Shown here: piece after piece, positions 7,712-15,363 of the stretch
Numbering within the stretch: the stretch's first letter is position 1
How the letters are laid out: each line of letters opens with the position of its first letter
DNA from: JBFWYO01 sp050186335
GTDB lineage: Bacteria > Pseudomonadota > Alphaproteobacteria > Bin65
Assembly: GCA_050186335.1 (NCBI GenBank)
Contig: JBFWYO010000074.1
Span: 1-24,118, forward strand
Length of the DNA: 24,118 nucleotides
Direction: 5' to 3'
Notes under the pieces: generated by a model
The model's input: the letters and a program-made list of their open reading frames with translations, nothing else
Databases searched by the model: none
Told to the model about the DNA's origin: nothing
Position numbers and translations under genes: made by a program

Positions 7712-8499
7712 CCTACCAGTACCTGAAGCTCGAGAAGCAGCCGGATAATATCGCGATCCTGACGCTCAACCGGCCGGACAATCTGAACTCCTGGAACCAG
7801 GAGATGCGCCTGGAGATGGCCGATGCAATCGGCAATCTGGTGCGCGACGACAGTCTGCGCGTGCTGGTGCTGACCGGCGCCGGCCGTGCGTTCTCGGCGG
7901 GCGAAGACGTGCGCGGCATGAAGGAGCTATCGGATGTCGGCACGCGCGGCTTCCGGCGCGTGGCGCGCGGCATTCACAACGTGTTCGACGAAATCGAAGC
8001 GATGGAAGTGCCGGTCATCGCCGCGATCAACGGTGTGGCCGCCGGCGGCGGCATGGAAATGTGCCTGTCCTGCGATTTCCGTTTTGCCAGCGACAAGGCA
8101 AAGATGGGATTCCCGGAAAATAATGTGGGCTTGATCCCCGGCTCCGGCGGCTGTTCGCGGCTGGTCAAGCTGGTCGGGCTCTCGAAAGCCAAGCGCCTGG
8201 TGATGACCGGCGCCATCGTCTCGGCGCAGGACGCCTTAAGTTATGGCCTGGTCGATGAAGTGATTCCCCACGACCAATTGATGGACCGCGCGCTCGGCTT
8301 CGCGCGCGAACTGGCCAAGAAAGCGCCGATGGCTTTAGGCTTGGCCAAGCTTGTGCTCAACAATTGCGCCAACGTGGATAACGACACCGCGCGCAACTTC
8401 GAGCGGCTCGGCCAGAGCGTGCTCAAGAAGACCGAGGACCATCTGGAAGGCGCCAAAGCGTTCGTCGAAAAACGCCCGGCGCAGTTCAAGGGGCGCTGA
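7708..8499 (+). CDS. Enoyl-CoA hydratase/isomerase (crotonase family), copy 2
   Basis: 263 residues. The oxyanion-hole segments AFSAGEDVRGM (61-71) and GVAAGGGMEM (109-118) and both glutamates (Glu117, and Glu137 in FPENNVGLIPGSGG) are present, spaced 20 residues apart as in classic hydratases. It is not a close copy of the crotonase at 3044, so it was probably recruited separately. The ATG at 7708 overlaps the previous stop as ATGA, showing translational coupling. It is the last gene of the TetR-led operon; the convergent UbiD gene ends 21 bases beyond. Likely roles are hydration or isomerisation of the aryl- or dienoyl-CoA made upstream. Confidence 0.88.
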   Translation: MTYQYLKLEKQPDNIAILTLNRPDNLNSWNQEMRLEMADAIGNLVRDDSLRVLVLTGAGRAFSAGEDVRGMKELSDVGTRGFRRVARGIHNVFDEIEAMEVPVIAAINGVAAGGGMEMCLSCDFRFASDKAKMGFPENNVGLIPGSGGCSRLVKLVGLSKAKRLVMTGAIVSAQDALSYGLVDEVIPHDQLMDRALGFARELAKKAPMALGLAKLVLNNCANVDNDTARNFERLGQSVLKKTEDHLEGAKAFVEKRPAQFKGR

Positions 8500-8520
8500 C
8501 GCCTCTGCCGCGCGGGTCGC

Positions 8521-10350
8521 CTACCGCCGTTCGGCCGGACGCGACGACGCCATCTTGATGTCCTTCGAAATCTTGATCGACGGCGTCTTGGAGGCCGCGG
8601 CGGACGGCGGCGCGGCACCGTTGCCGGGGGCATGCCCGGCGCCGGCGCGCTGTCGAATCTGCTTGGCCCAGTCCTTCGCCCACGGCACGAGTTTCGGCTC
8701 GCGGCCCGAGGCCGGATCGCCGGCCGCGGCCGGCGCGATCTGCGCCGCGATGAACTTGCCCCAATCCTTGGCCCACGGCACCAGCTTCTGGCTTTGCAAT
8801 TCATGCGGGCTGGGCGGCCGATACGGCTTGTCGTCGTCGGCCGGTTTGGACGCCGCGTCGAACACTTTGCCGTAGCCGGCCTTCTCGGCCCAGGCCACCA
8901 GCTTGCCGCGCGTGAGCGGCGTCGGAGTGGGCACGTCCACCGATGCGTCGCCGATTTCCGGCCGCACGATTTCCTTTTCCATGAACTTCACCGTCTCCAA
9001 CGACATGGGCTTGTAGGAGGCACGATCGTATTCCTGCGTATGCGGATAGGGCCGCGTCGCGTCGAATCCGACCTTCGGACCCAGATAATCCGGGAACGAC
9101 GGGTTGAGCCCGTGGCCGAACACCTTGTCGAGCACGACGATACCGTGTTTCGGATCGAGCCGCGTGGCCATCGCCCATTCGACGTCGTTCGAATCGCGCA
9201 GGTCCACGTCGTCGTCCACCACGGTGACCATCTTGAGCGGCGGGAACGCGGCGAACGCTGCCAGGATCGCCTGCTTCGACCAGCCGGCGCGCTTCTGCGC
9301 CATCTGCACGACGCAGTGATAGAAGCCGCAGCCGCCGTGGCTGAAATACACGTCCGTCACGCCCGGCACCTGCTGTTGCAGCAGCGACAGCACGTTCGCT
9401 TCGCCCAGCAGGCCGACCGAGTTCCAGACTTCGACGCCGGAAAGAATGGTTTGGAACACCGGGTTCCGGCGCCGGTGAATCGCACGCACGTGCACGACCG
9501 GCCGCGGCGCCACCTTGGCGTAATAGTTGGTCACTTCGGCGAACGGACCCTCGTTGCCCAGTTCGCCGGGAATCATTTCGCATTCCAGCACATGCATCGC
9601 GTGCGCGACCATTTCGGCGTCGGCGAATTTCGATTTCACCAGCTGCAGCGGCGCGCCGTGGAATTCGCTGGCGATGCCGAGCTCGTCCTTGTCGATGGGG
9701 GCCGCTTCGGCGGGCGTCGAGGCCGCGAAGTGCAGGCCGGGGCCGACGCCGCAATTGAGCGTGAACCACAGCGATTTGCCAAGCTTCCTGGCCTTCTCCA
9801 GATAGGTTTCCAGATGCCGGCCGGAATCGATGTTCACGTGCAGCGTGTTCCTGTCGATGATCTGGAACCGCTGGATCGAGGCGTTGCGCACGCCGGTTTC
9901 CGGGTCGCGCGCGATCACCACCGCCGCGTCGAAATATGGGCCGCCGTCCTTCAGCGCATGCACCGGCACCGGCAGCGAATACAGATCCACCTCGGCGTCG
10001 GTGACCTCAAGCACGGGACCGCTGTCGACCACCACCGGTTCGACCGGGTCGCGCTGCCATTTCCTGATGCAGCCGGAAACATACTGCGGCAGCGTGCGCT
10101 CGTCCTTGCGCAGCAGGTCGGCCAGCAGCTCGCGGCTCCAGTAAAGGCCGGTGAACACCGGCTGGGTATGGCCCTTGACCTTTTCGAACAGCACGGCGCG
10201 CGGCCCGCCTTCGAACTCGGCGGCGATGCCGGCCAGGTCGAACTTCGGATCGACCTCGCTGGTGATGCGCACCAATCGCCCGAGGCGGTCCAACTCGTCG
10301 ATGATCGCGGCCAGATCGTGAATACGCGGCGCTGCCATGGGAATGCTCAC
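8521..10350 (-). CDS. UbiD-family prenyl-FMN decarboxylase with C-terminal repeat tail
   Basis: 609 residues, against about 490-500 for typical UbiD proteins. The family (de)carboxylates aromatic or unsaturated acids with prenylated FMN. The catalytic trio of Fdc1/UbiD appears kept: Arg161 (NASIQRF), Glu267 and Glu272 (GNEGPFAEVTNYY). The fold ends near residue 480. The extra 125 residues hold three copies of KLVxWA at 483, 522 and 553, the last two as KLVPWAKDWGK and KLVPWAKDWAK, joined by Pro/Ala-rich linkers, and end in a Lys/Arg-rich stretch. The start is probably the GTG at 10350, overlapping the ubiX stop as GTGA; the ATG at 10338 is an alternative. The substrate is unknown: a hydroxybenzoate, phthalate-like or other aryl acid are options, and carboxylation is possible. 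Confidence 0.88.
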   Translation of the reverse strand: MSIPMAAPRIHDLAAIIDELDRLGRLVRITSEVDPKFDLAGIAAEFEGGPRAVLFEKVKGHTQPVFTGLYWSRELLADLLRKDERTLPQYVSGCIRKWQRDPVEPVVVDSGPVLEVTDAEVDLYSLPVPVHALKDGGPYFDAAVVIARDPETGVRNASIQRFQIIDRNTLHVNIDSGRHLETYLEKARKLGKSLWFTLNCGVGPGLHFAASTPAEAAPIDKDELGIASEFHGAPLQLVKSKFADAEMVAHAMHVLECEMIPGELGNEGPFAEVTNYYAKVAPRPVVHVRAIHRRRNPVFQTILSGVEVWNSVGLLGEANVLSLLQQQVPGVTDVYFSHGGCGFYHCVVQMAQKRAGWSKQAILAAFAAFPPLKMVTVVDDDVDLRDSNDVEWAMATRLDPKHGIVVLDKVFGHGLNPSFPDYLGPKVGFDATRPYPHTQEYDRASYKPMSLETVKFMEKEIVRPEIGDASVDVPTPTPLTRGKLVAWAEKAGYGKVFDAASKPADDDKPYRPPSPHELQSQKLVPWAKDWGKFIAAQIAPAAAGDPASGREPKLVPWAKDWAKQIRQRAGAGHAPGNGAAPPSAAASKTPSIKISKDIKMASSRPAERR

Positions 10351-10964
10351 TTGCGCGCGAAGCGCCGGGTTGGCGTGTCTTCGCTGTCGGCCGCGTGGTC
10401 CTCGCCCCAGCGCTTGACGATGCCGAGATCGATATCGAACAGGTCGAGCGCGCGGCCGACCGTTTGATTGACGATGTCGTCGAGCGTCTTCGGCTTCTGG
10501 TAGAACGCCGGCACCGGCGGCATGACGATGGCACCCATTTCGGTGACCGCCGCCATGGTTTTCAGATGGCCCAGGTGCAACGGCGTTTCGCGCACCAATA
10601 GCACCAAGCGCCGGCGCTCCTTGAGCACCACGTCGGCCGCGCGCGTGAGCAGATTCGACGTCGTGCCGACGGCGATCTCCGACAGGCTGCGGATCGCGCA
10701 GGGTGCGACGATCATGCCGAGCGTCTTGAACGACCCGCTCGAGATCGACGCGCCGATATCGCCGATCGGATGCACCTCGGTGGCCAGGGCATGAACGTCC
10801 TTGACCTTCATGCCCATTTCATAGGCCAGCGTGATCTCGGCCGATTTGGACATCACCAGATGGGTTTCGATGCCGGTGTTGCGCAGCGTTTCCAGCATGC
10901 GCACGCCGTAGACGATGCCCGACGCGCCGCTGATCCCGACGATTAGACGATTTGCTTTGCTCAT
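10347..10964 (-). CDS. ubiX: UbiX flavin prenyltransferase
   Basis: 205 residues, the standard UbiX/Pad1 length. It transfers a dimethylallyl group to FMN, making the prenyl-FMN cofactor of UbiD enzymes. Seen: the flavin-binding GISGASGIVYGVRMLETL (10-27), SSGSFKTLGMIVAPCA (middle), and RETPLHLGHLKTM with EMGAIVMPPVPAFY, both typical. The ATG at 10964 is used because the UbiX N-terminus (KANRLIVGISGASG) begins there; the longer open frame upstream is Arg-rich and unlike the family. It is coupled to the downstream UbiD gene by a 4-base overlap, so the cofactor and its user are made together. Confidence 0.95.
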   Translation of the reverse strand: MSKANRLIVGISGASGIVYGVRMLETLRNTGIETHLVMSKSAEITLAYEMGMKVKDVHALATEVHPIGDIGASISSGSFKTLGMIVAPCAIRSLSEIAVGTTSNLLTRAADVVLKERRRLVLLVRETPLHLGHLKTMAAVTEMGAIVMPPVPAFYQKPKTLDDIVNQTVGRALDLFDIDLGIVKRWGEDHAADSEDTPTRRFARK

Positions 10965-11083
10965 ACCCGCACCATACCGCCCGCGACGCCCCAGGGCAAC
11001 ATGCCGGACCGCAAGAAATCGTGATTTTGCAGGGGGTTGTTGACATCGACGGCGGCTTTTAACTGGCTGCATTTAGCCGTATA

Positions 11084-11095
11084 TCTAGCCCTAGA
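11084..11095. promoter_or_regulatory. Short palindrome in the ubiX/thiolase divergent gap
   Basis: The 200-base gap between divergent ubiX and the thiolase gene (10965-11164) holds tctagccctaga, a perfect TCTAG-CC-CTAGA inverted repeat, and a TTGACA at 11040-11045. No good -10 lies at the right distance from the TTGACA. This is a candidate operator only; nothing else is seen in the gap. Confidence 0.25.
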
Positions 11096-11164
11096 GATCG
11101 ATCCCTTTCGGCCACCCGCTGCCCGCCCCGCTCCCGGCCGCCGCCGCTTCACGAGGACCTCGCC

Positions 11165-12376
11165 ATGACCGACGCCTATATCTTCGACGCCGTGCGCACG
11201 CCGCGCGGCAAGGGCAAGAAAGACGGCTCGCTGCACGAGGTGCGGCCGATCGAACTGGCCGTGACCGCGTTGGCGGCGCTGCGCGATCGCAACGAACTCG
11301 ACACGTCGAAGGTCGACGACGTGGTGTTCGGCGTGGTCGAGCCGGCCGGCGAACAGGGTGCCGATATCACGCGCCTGGCCGTGCTCCACGCCGGCTACGA
11401 TCAAAGCGTCAGCGGCATCCAGATCAACCGGTTCTGCTCCTCGGGCCTCGATGCGGTCAATTTCGCCTCGGCCCAGGTGATGTCCGGCCAGGCCGATCTG
11501 ACCGTCGCCGGCGGCGTGGAATCCATGTCGCGCGTGCCGATGATGGCGGCCGGCGGCGCCTATTATACCGACCCCGACGTGGCGTTCCCGATCTACTTCA
11601 TCCCGCAAGGCATCGGCGCGGATCTGATCGCGACCAAATACGGGTTTTCGCGCAACGACGTCGACGAATACGCCATGCACTCGCAGAAACGCGCAGCGCA
11701 CGCCTGGTCGAACGGCTATTTCAAGCGCACCGTGGTGCCGGTGAAGGATCAAAACGGCCTGACGCTGCTGGACCGCGACGAGCATATGCGGCCGAGCACC
11801 GACATGCAGTCGCTCGCCTCGCTCGAGCCCTCGTTCACCCAGATGGGCGCCATGATGGGCTTCGACCAAGTGGCGATGCAGCGCTACCCGGACGTCGAGA
11901 AGGTCGAGCACGTGCATCATGCCGGCAATTCGTCGGGCATCGTCGACGGCGCCGCCGCGGTGCTGATCGGCACCAAGGAAATGGGCGAGCAGCTCGGCCT
12001 CAAGCCGCGCGCGCGCATCCGCGCCTTCGCCTCGTCCGGCTCCGAGCCTTCGATCATGCTGACCGGCCCGGTCGACGTCACCCGCAAGGCGCTCAAGCGC
12101 GCCGGCATGACGGTCGACGATATCGACCTGTTCGAACTTAACGAGGCGTTCGCATCGGTCGTGCTGTATTTCATGTCGGAGATGAAAATTCCGCACGACA
12201 AGATCAACGTCAACGGCGGCTCGATCGCCATGGGCCATCCGCTGGGCGCCACCGGCTCGATCATCATCGGCATCTTGCTCGACGAGCTGGAGCGCCGCGG
12301 CCTGAAGACCGGCCTCGCCACCCTGTGCGTCGGCGCCGGCATGGGTGCGGCCACCATCATCGAACGCGTCAACTGA
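11165..12376 (+). CDS. Thiolase (acetyl-CoA acyltransferase family)
   Basis: 403 residues. Thiolases cleave 3-oxoacyl-CoA with CoA, or run in reverse. The nucleophile Cys91 is in NRFCSSGLDAVNFA, His358 in NGGSIAMGHPLGATG, and the acid/base Cys388 in LCVGAGMGAA, so the active site is complete. The N-terminus reads DAYIFDAVRTPRGKGKKDG, typical of degradative FadA-type thiolases. It starts at 11165, shortly after gaggacc. A stand-alone SCP2 gene follows 16 bases downstream. It is the expected last step for CoA-bound ring-opening products from the left operon, or for beta-oxidation of the product of the right-hand operon. Confidence 0.93.
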   Translation: MTDAYIFDAVRTPRGKGKKDGSLHEVRPIELAVTALAALRDRNELDTSKVDDVVFGVVEPAGEQGADITRLAVLHAGYDQSVSGIQINRFCSSGLDAVNFASAQVMSGQADLTVAGGVESMSRVPMMAAGGAYYTDPDVAFPIYFIPQGIGADLIATKYGFSRNDVDEYAMHSQKRAAHAWSNGYFKRTVVPVKDQNGLTLLDRDEHMRPSTDMQSLASLEPSFTQMGAMMGFDQVAMQRYPDVEKVEHVHHAGNSSGIVDGAAAVLIGTKEMGEQLGLKPRARIRAFASSGSEPSIMLTGPVDVTRKALKRAGMTVDDIDLFELNEAFASVVLYFMSEMKIPHDKINVNGGSIAMGHPLGATGSIIIGILLDELERRGLKTGLATLCVGAGMGAATIIERVN

Positions 12377-12392
12377 AAGTACGGATTCCAAA

Positions 12393-12689
12393 ATGAGCCT
12401 CGCCCAAGCCACCGAGACGATCAAAGCCAAGGTGGCGCAGAGCAGCGGATTCTCTGCGCGCGTCAAATTCAACTTCAAGGAAGAGGGCGTCATCCATATC
12501 GACTCCAAGGCCCAACCGCCGGCGGTCTCCAACGAAGACCTCGAGGCCGACTGCACGATCACCATGTCGCTCGACAATTTCAACAAGATGGTCGCCGGCG
12601 AGCTCGACCCGACCATGGCGTTCATGATGGGCAAGCTGAAAGTCTCCGGCGATATGGCGATCGCCATGCGCCTCGGGCAGTTGATCTAG
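12393..12689 (+). CDS. SCP2 sterol-carrier domain protein
   Basis: 98 residues, a complete single SCP2 domain with the C-terminal FMMGKLKVSGDMAIAMRL that marks the family. Such domains bind fatty acyl-CoA or other hydrophobic molecules in a tunnel. The start at 12393 gives a normal N-terminus (MSLAQATETIKAKV); the frame further 5' overlaps the thiolase. No signal peptide is seen, so it is cytosolic. Being 16 bases after a thiolase, it mirrors the eukaryotic SCP-x protein, in which thiolase and SCP2 domains are fused, so it probably presents acyl-CoA to that enzyme; this is inference from gene order. Confidence 0.88.
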   Translation: MSLAQATETIKAKVAQSSGFSARVKFNFKEEGVIHIDSKAQPPAVSNEDLEADCTITMSLDNFNKMVAGELDPTMAFMMGKLKVSGDMAIAMRLGQLI

Positions 12690-12705
12690 GCCGCCGAGGC
12701 CGCCC

Positions 12706-12765
12706 ACCCTCCCGTTCAGTTACGCTGTTGCGTTTTTCCCCTGGAAGGTTGGGCCACGGGAGGGT
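12706..12765. repeat. Perfect 10-base inverted repeat after the SCP2 gene
   Basis: accctcccgt at 12706-12715 is exactly complementary to acgggagggt at 12756-12765, with 40 bases between. It starts 17 bases after the SCP2 stop. It could form a long-looped hairpin acting as a terminator or mRNA 3' end, but no T-run follows on either strand. Confidence 0.45.
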
Positions 12766-12896
12766 CGAAATGCGCGCGCGCAATCCCGACCGGTTTCGTT
12801 CGCTTTGATTGACGATGCAAAGAGCGCGCGATCCAACAGCCGATCGCGCAAGGTTGCATGCAGATAGCATCGGCGGCCACCCAATCAGGGCAGATA

Positions 12897-12923
12897 TTAC
12901 ATTTATGCCACATGTTACATTTA
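12897..12923. repeat. Two direct repeats of ttacattta
   Basis: ttacattta occurs at 12897-12905 and 12915-12923, 18 bases apart start to start, in an AT-richer patch. Possibly a binding site for a regulator on one face of the helix, or chance. Confidence 0.4.
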
Positions 12924-13092
12924 GCTCGCTGGCGCACGGTGTCTTTGTCACCCCGGACCAGCGTCGCGCAGCGGCGAGCCGATCCAGGTCCAGGCTGGTG
13001 AATCCCAGGCCGCTGGTCTGCGGGACTTCCCCCTCATTCAGCGCGTGTCGAAGGGCGCTTCAGCCGGCATGACAAATTTTGGATCGCAGCTT

Positions 13093-13122
13093 GGATCTAC
13101 CGTCATGGGATCTATTGTCATG
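13093..13122. repeat. Tandem 15-base repeat, two units
   Basis: ggatctaccgtcatg (13093-13107) is followed directly by ggatctattgtcatg (13108-13122): 13 of 15 bases match. It lies about 55 bases upstream of the putative marR promoter. Role unknown. Confidence 0.55.
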
Positions 13123-13161
13123 CTCGAGATGCCGTGTAAGGCGTTACTCGACCGCGGATAA

Positions 13162-13182
13162 TTAGTTTCAACTAAATATAAT
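13162..13182 (+). promoter_or_regulatory. Putative marR promoter with operator
   Basis: A perfect inverted repeat TTAGTT-TC-AACTAA (13162-13175) ends one base before a consensus TATAAT (13177-13182). The palindrome would sit in the -35/-10 spacer, a usual MarR site. No good -35 is present, so an activator or weak promoter is possible. This gives a leader of about 160 bases before the ATG at 13352. A second short palindrome, gaat-gta-attc, is at 13300-13310. Confidence 0.45.
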
Positions 13183-13351
13183 TCAATCCAAACCTGACGG
13201 CGCCATGTCGATGTGGCCGATATTCGCGGCCATTTTATTGATATAAATGAATGAATTAGACGGATTCGCCGGCATCGCCGCGACAAACTACTTTCAAGTG
13301 AATGTAATTCGTGGTAGCCAGGAACCTCGATCGGATGAGGGACGGGCATCC

Positions 13352-14011
13352 ATGGCGAATCGCAAGGTCAAGCGGACAGACGCGCCGCAGCGGATTCGAC
13401 CGGCTGCGGTGGAAACCGCCGCCCATGGGTCTGCGCCTCGCGCGGCGGCGCCCATGCCGGTGGTGCCTTTCATCTCCGAATTGACCCCGAACGACCCCGC
13501 TGCGCTTGACAACCATGTGTTCTACTGGATCACCAACGTCCAGAGCCGGCGCGACCGGCAATTGACCGAAGAATTGGCCAAGTTCGGGCTGCGCGTGCAG
13601 GATTGGCGGGCGCTCGCGATGATGCATTACCGCAAGCGCAGTTCGCTGACCGAATTGGCCGACGCCGCCAACTTCGATCAGGCGACGCTGAGCCGCACGA
13701 TCCATCGCATGGTGCGCAACAAATTGATCGCGCGCCTGAGCGACGCGGCCGACATGCGCGTGCGCCGCCTGGTGCTGACGCCCGAAGGCGAAAGCCTGAT
13801 CGCCAAGGTGCTCCCGGTCATCAACGAGCTCAACCGCACCGCATTGGAGCGCCTGCCGGCCTGGGGTGGGCCGCTGCTGTGCTGGGCGCTCAAGGAAATG
13901 CAGGCCGGCCTGGATGAGAACCTGAAGCAGCGGGCCGAACGCGCGCGCGCCGAACCGACCCGCGTCGGAGTGGCCCGCGCCGGACTGGCCAAGACAAAGA
14001 AATCCGAGTAG
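13352..14011 (+). CDS. MarR-family transcriptional regulator
   Basis: 219 residues. The winged helix-turn-helix covers about residues 98-147: SLTELADAANFDQATLSRTI, then HRMVRNKLIARL, and the wing with the MarR signature DMRVRRLVLTPEG. Residues 1-50 are a Lys/Arg/Ala-rich extension unlike the compact MarR core. The ATG at 13352 is chosen because the frame above it crosses AT-rich promoter-like DNA; an in-frame ATG at 13247 lacks a ribosome site. It is followed after 29 bases by the Rieske dioxygenase genes on the same strand, so it likely regulates them and itself in response to an aromatic acid. Confidence 0.87.
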   Translation: MANRKVKRTDAPQRIRPAAVETAAHGSAPRAAAPMPVVPFISELTPNDPAALDNHVFYWITNVQSRRDRQLTEELAKFGLRVQDWRALAMMHYRKRSSLTELADAANFDQATLSRTIHRMVRNKLIARLSDAADMRVRRLVLTPEGESLIAKVLPVINELNRTALERLPAWGGPLLCWALKEMQAGLDENLKQRAERARAEPTRVGVARAGLAKTKKSE

Positions 14012-14040
14012 CGAGACGATTTTCGAGCAGGGAGAAAGCG

Positions 14041-15363
14041 ATGACCATTCATTCGACACAAGGCTTCGAGGCGCTGATCGAGCCCGATCGGGTCCATAAA
14101 AGCTGCTACACGGACCAGGAAATCTTCGATGCCGAGATCGAGAATATTTTCGAGAACACCTGGATCTACGTCGGCCACGAATCCCAGGTCAAGCAGGTCG
14201 GCGATTACTTCACAACGCAGATCGGCCGCCAGCCGGTCATCATGGTGCGCGGCAAGGACGGCAAGGTGCACGTCCTCTACAACCGCTGCCCGCACAGAGG
14301 CGCAGTGTTGTGCTCAGATCAATCCGGTAACACCGGCGCCACGTTCAAGTGCCCCTACCACGCATGGCGCTTCAATCTGGACGGCTCGCTGCTGAAAATC
14401 CCGGTTATCGAGGGCTACGACAACACGCGGTTCAGCTCGAGCGATCCGCAGTTTCACATGAAGGCAGTGGCGCGCGTCGACGCCTATCGCGGCTTCGTGT
14501 TCGCCAAGCTGACGGAGGGCGGCCCCGGGCTGGTGGAGTTTCTGGGCGGCGCCAAGATCGCGTTCGACGACATGTGCGACCGCGCGCCCGAGGGCGAAGT
14601 GGAGGTCGTGCCGAACTGCTTCCGCATGATCCAGCGTTCGAACTGGAAGATCTTCCTGGAGAACCAATTGGACGCCGTGCATCCGTCGGTCACCCACGAG
14701 GCCGCCGGCCGCGCGGCCAAGGAGGTCGAGGTCGATATCGAGAAGCGCACCGGCGACAAACCGCCGCTCGGCTATCACATGCTCTCGATGTTCGCCGAGC
14801 CGTTCTACAAGTACGACACGCTGGATACGATCGGCTTCAACTACGGCCATTGCATCCTGAAAGGCTACATGGATCTGCGCCGGAACGATCCGGTGACGAT
14901 CGAATATGAAGCGGCGATGCGCAAGTTCCATAGTCCGGAGCGCGTCGAGCAGATTCTGACGGTCGATATCCACCACGTCCTTGTCTATCCGTGCCTGTCG
15001 GTACAATCGCCGCTGCAGCAGCTGCGCGCGGTTCGCCCGCTCGGTCCGGATCGCACGCTCACGGAAATCTGGCACTTCCGGCTGAAGGGCGCGCCGATCG
15101 GCATGTATCGCCGGGCGCTCGCCTACTACCTGTTGGTCAATTCGCCGTCGACCACGATCAATGCTGACGATCTCGACAATTGGTGGCGCTGCCAGACCGG
15201 CCTGAAATCGGAAGGTGGTCAGTGGGTCAGCTTCCACCGCAATGCCGGCCAGGACTTGCTGAAAGACGGCGTTTCGACGTCGATCACCGGCATGAGCGAA
15301 CACCCGATGCGTCACATGTTCGGCGCCTGGAAAAACTACATGATCAAGGAGAGCGCGCGATGA
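14041..15363 (+). CDS. Aromatic-ring-hydroxylating Rieske dioxygenase, alpha subunit
   Basis: 440 residues, the normal alpha-subunit length. The enzyme adds O2 to an aromatic ring to give a cis-dihydrodiol. Rieske ligands are Cys83 and His85 (CPHRG) and Cys104 and His107 (CPYHAW). The mononuclear iron site is Asp211 bridge, His214 and His219 (NQLDAVHPSVTH), with the third ligand likely Asp376 or Asp377 (NADDLDNWW). The N-terminal half (IENIFENTWIYVGHESQV, GDYFTTQIGRQPVIMVR) resembles benzoate/anthranilate-type dioxygenases such as BenA. It starts behind gggagaa. It is coupled to the beta subunit by an ATGA overlap. No ferredoxin or reductase gene follows, so electrons must come from a protein encoded elsewhere. 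Confidence 0.93.
   Translation: MTIHSTQGFEALIEPDRVHKSCYTDQEIFDAEIENIFENTWIYVGHESQVKQVGDYFTTQIGRQPVIMVRGKDGKVHVLYNRCPHRGAVLCSDQSGNTGATFKCPYHAWRFNLDGSLLKIPVIEGYDNTRFSSSDPQFHMKAVARVDAYRGFVFAKLTEGGPGLVEFLGGAKIAFDDMCDRAPEGEVEVVPNCFRMIQRSNWKIFLENQLDAVHPSVTHEAAGRAAKEVEVDIEKRTGDKPPLGYHMLSMFAEPFYKYDTLDTIGFNYGHCILKGYMDLRRNDPVTIEYEAAMRKFHSPERVEQILTVDIHHVLVYPCLSVQSPLQQLRAVRPLGPDRTLTEIWHFRLKGAPIGMYRRALAYYLLVNSPSTTINADDLDNWWRCQTGLKSEGGQWVSFHRNAGQDLLKDGVSTSITGMSEHPMRHMFGAWKNYMIKESAR

Larger units (their letters stand above)
12766..13161. other. Non-coding stretch with decayed repeats
   Basis: About 400 bases without a believable gene. It holds a pair of 9-base direct repeats (12897, 12915), a tandem 15-mer (13093-13122), a spaced inverted pair gaccagcg/cgctggtc (12956-12963 and 13011-13018), and tgtcgaaggg at 13046-13055, a 10-base match to part of the extragenic repeat at 19219. 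It looks like a mix of decayed extragenic repeats and upstream regulatory DNA of the MarR-led cluster. Confidence 0.4.

Noticed and set aside
8632..10467. 611-codon open frame on the plus strand
   Set aside because: Mirror frame of UbiD and the end of UbiX; composition is His/Arg-rich with no recognisable domain.
10961..12667. 568-codon open frame on the minus strand
   Set aside because: Antisense to the thiolase and SCP2 genes and crosses their promoter gap; no motif.
12809..13072. 87-codon open frame in the large gap
   Set aside because: No ribosome site, no family resemblance, and it runs through decayed repeat sequence.
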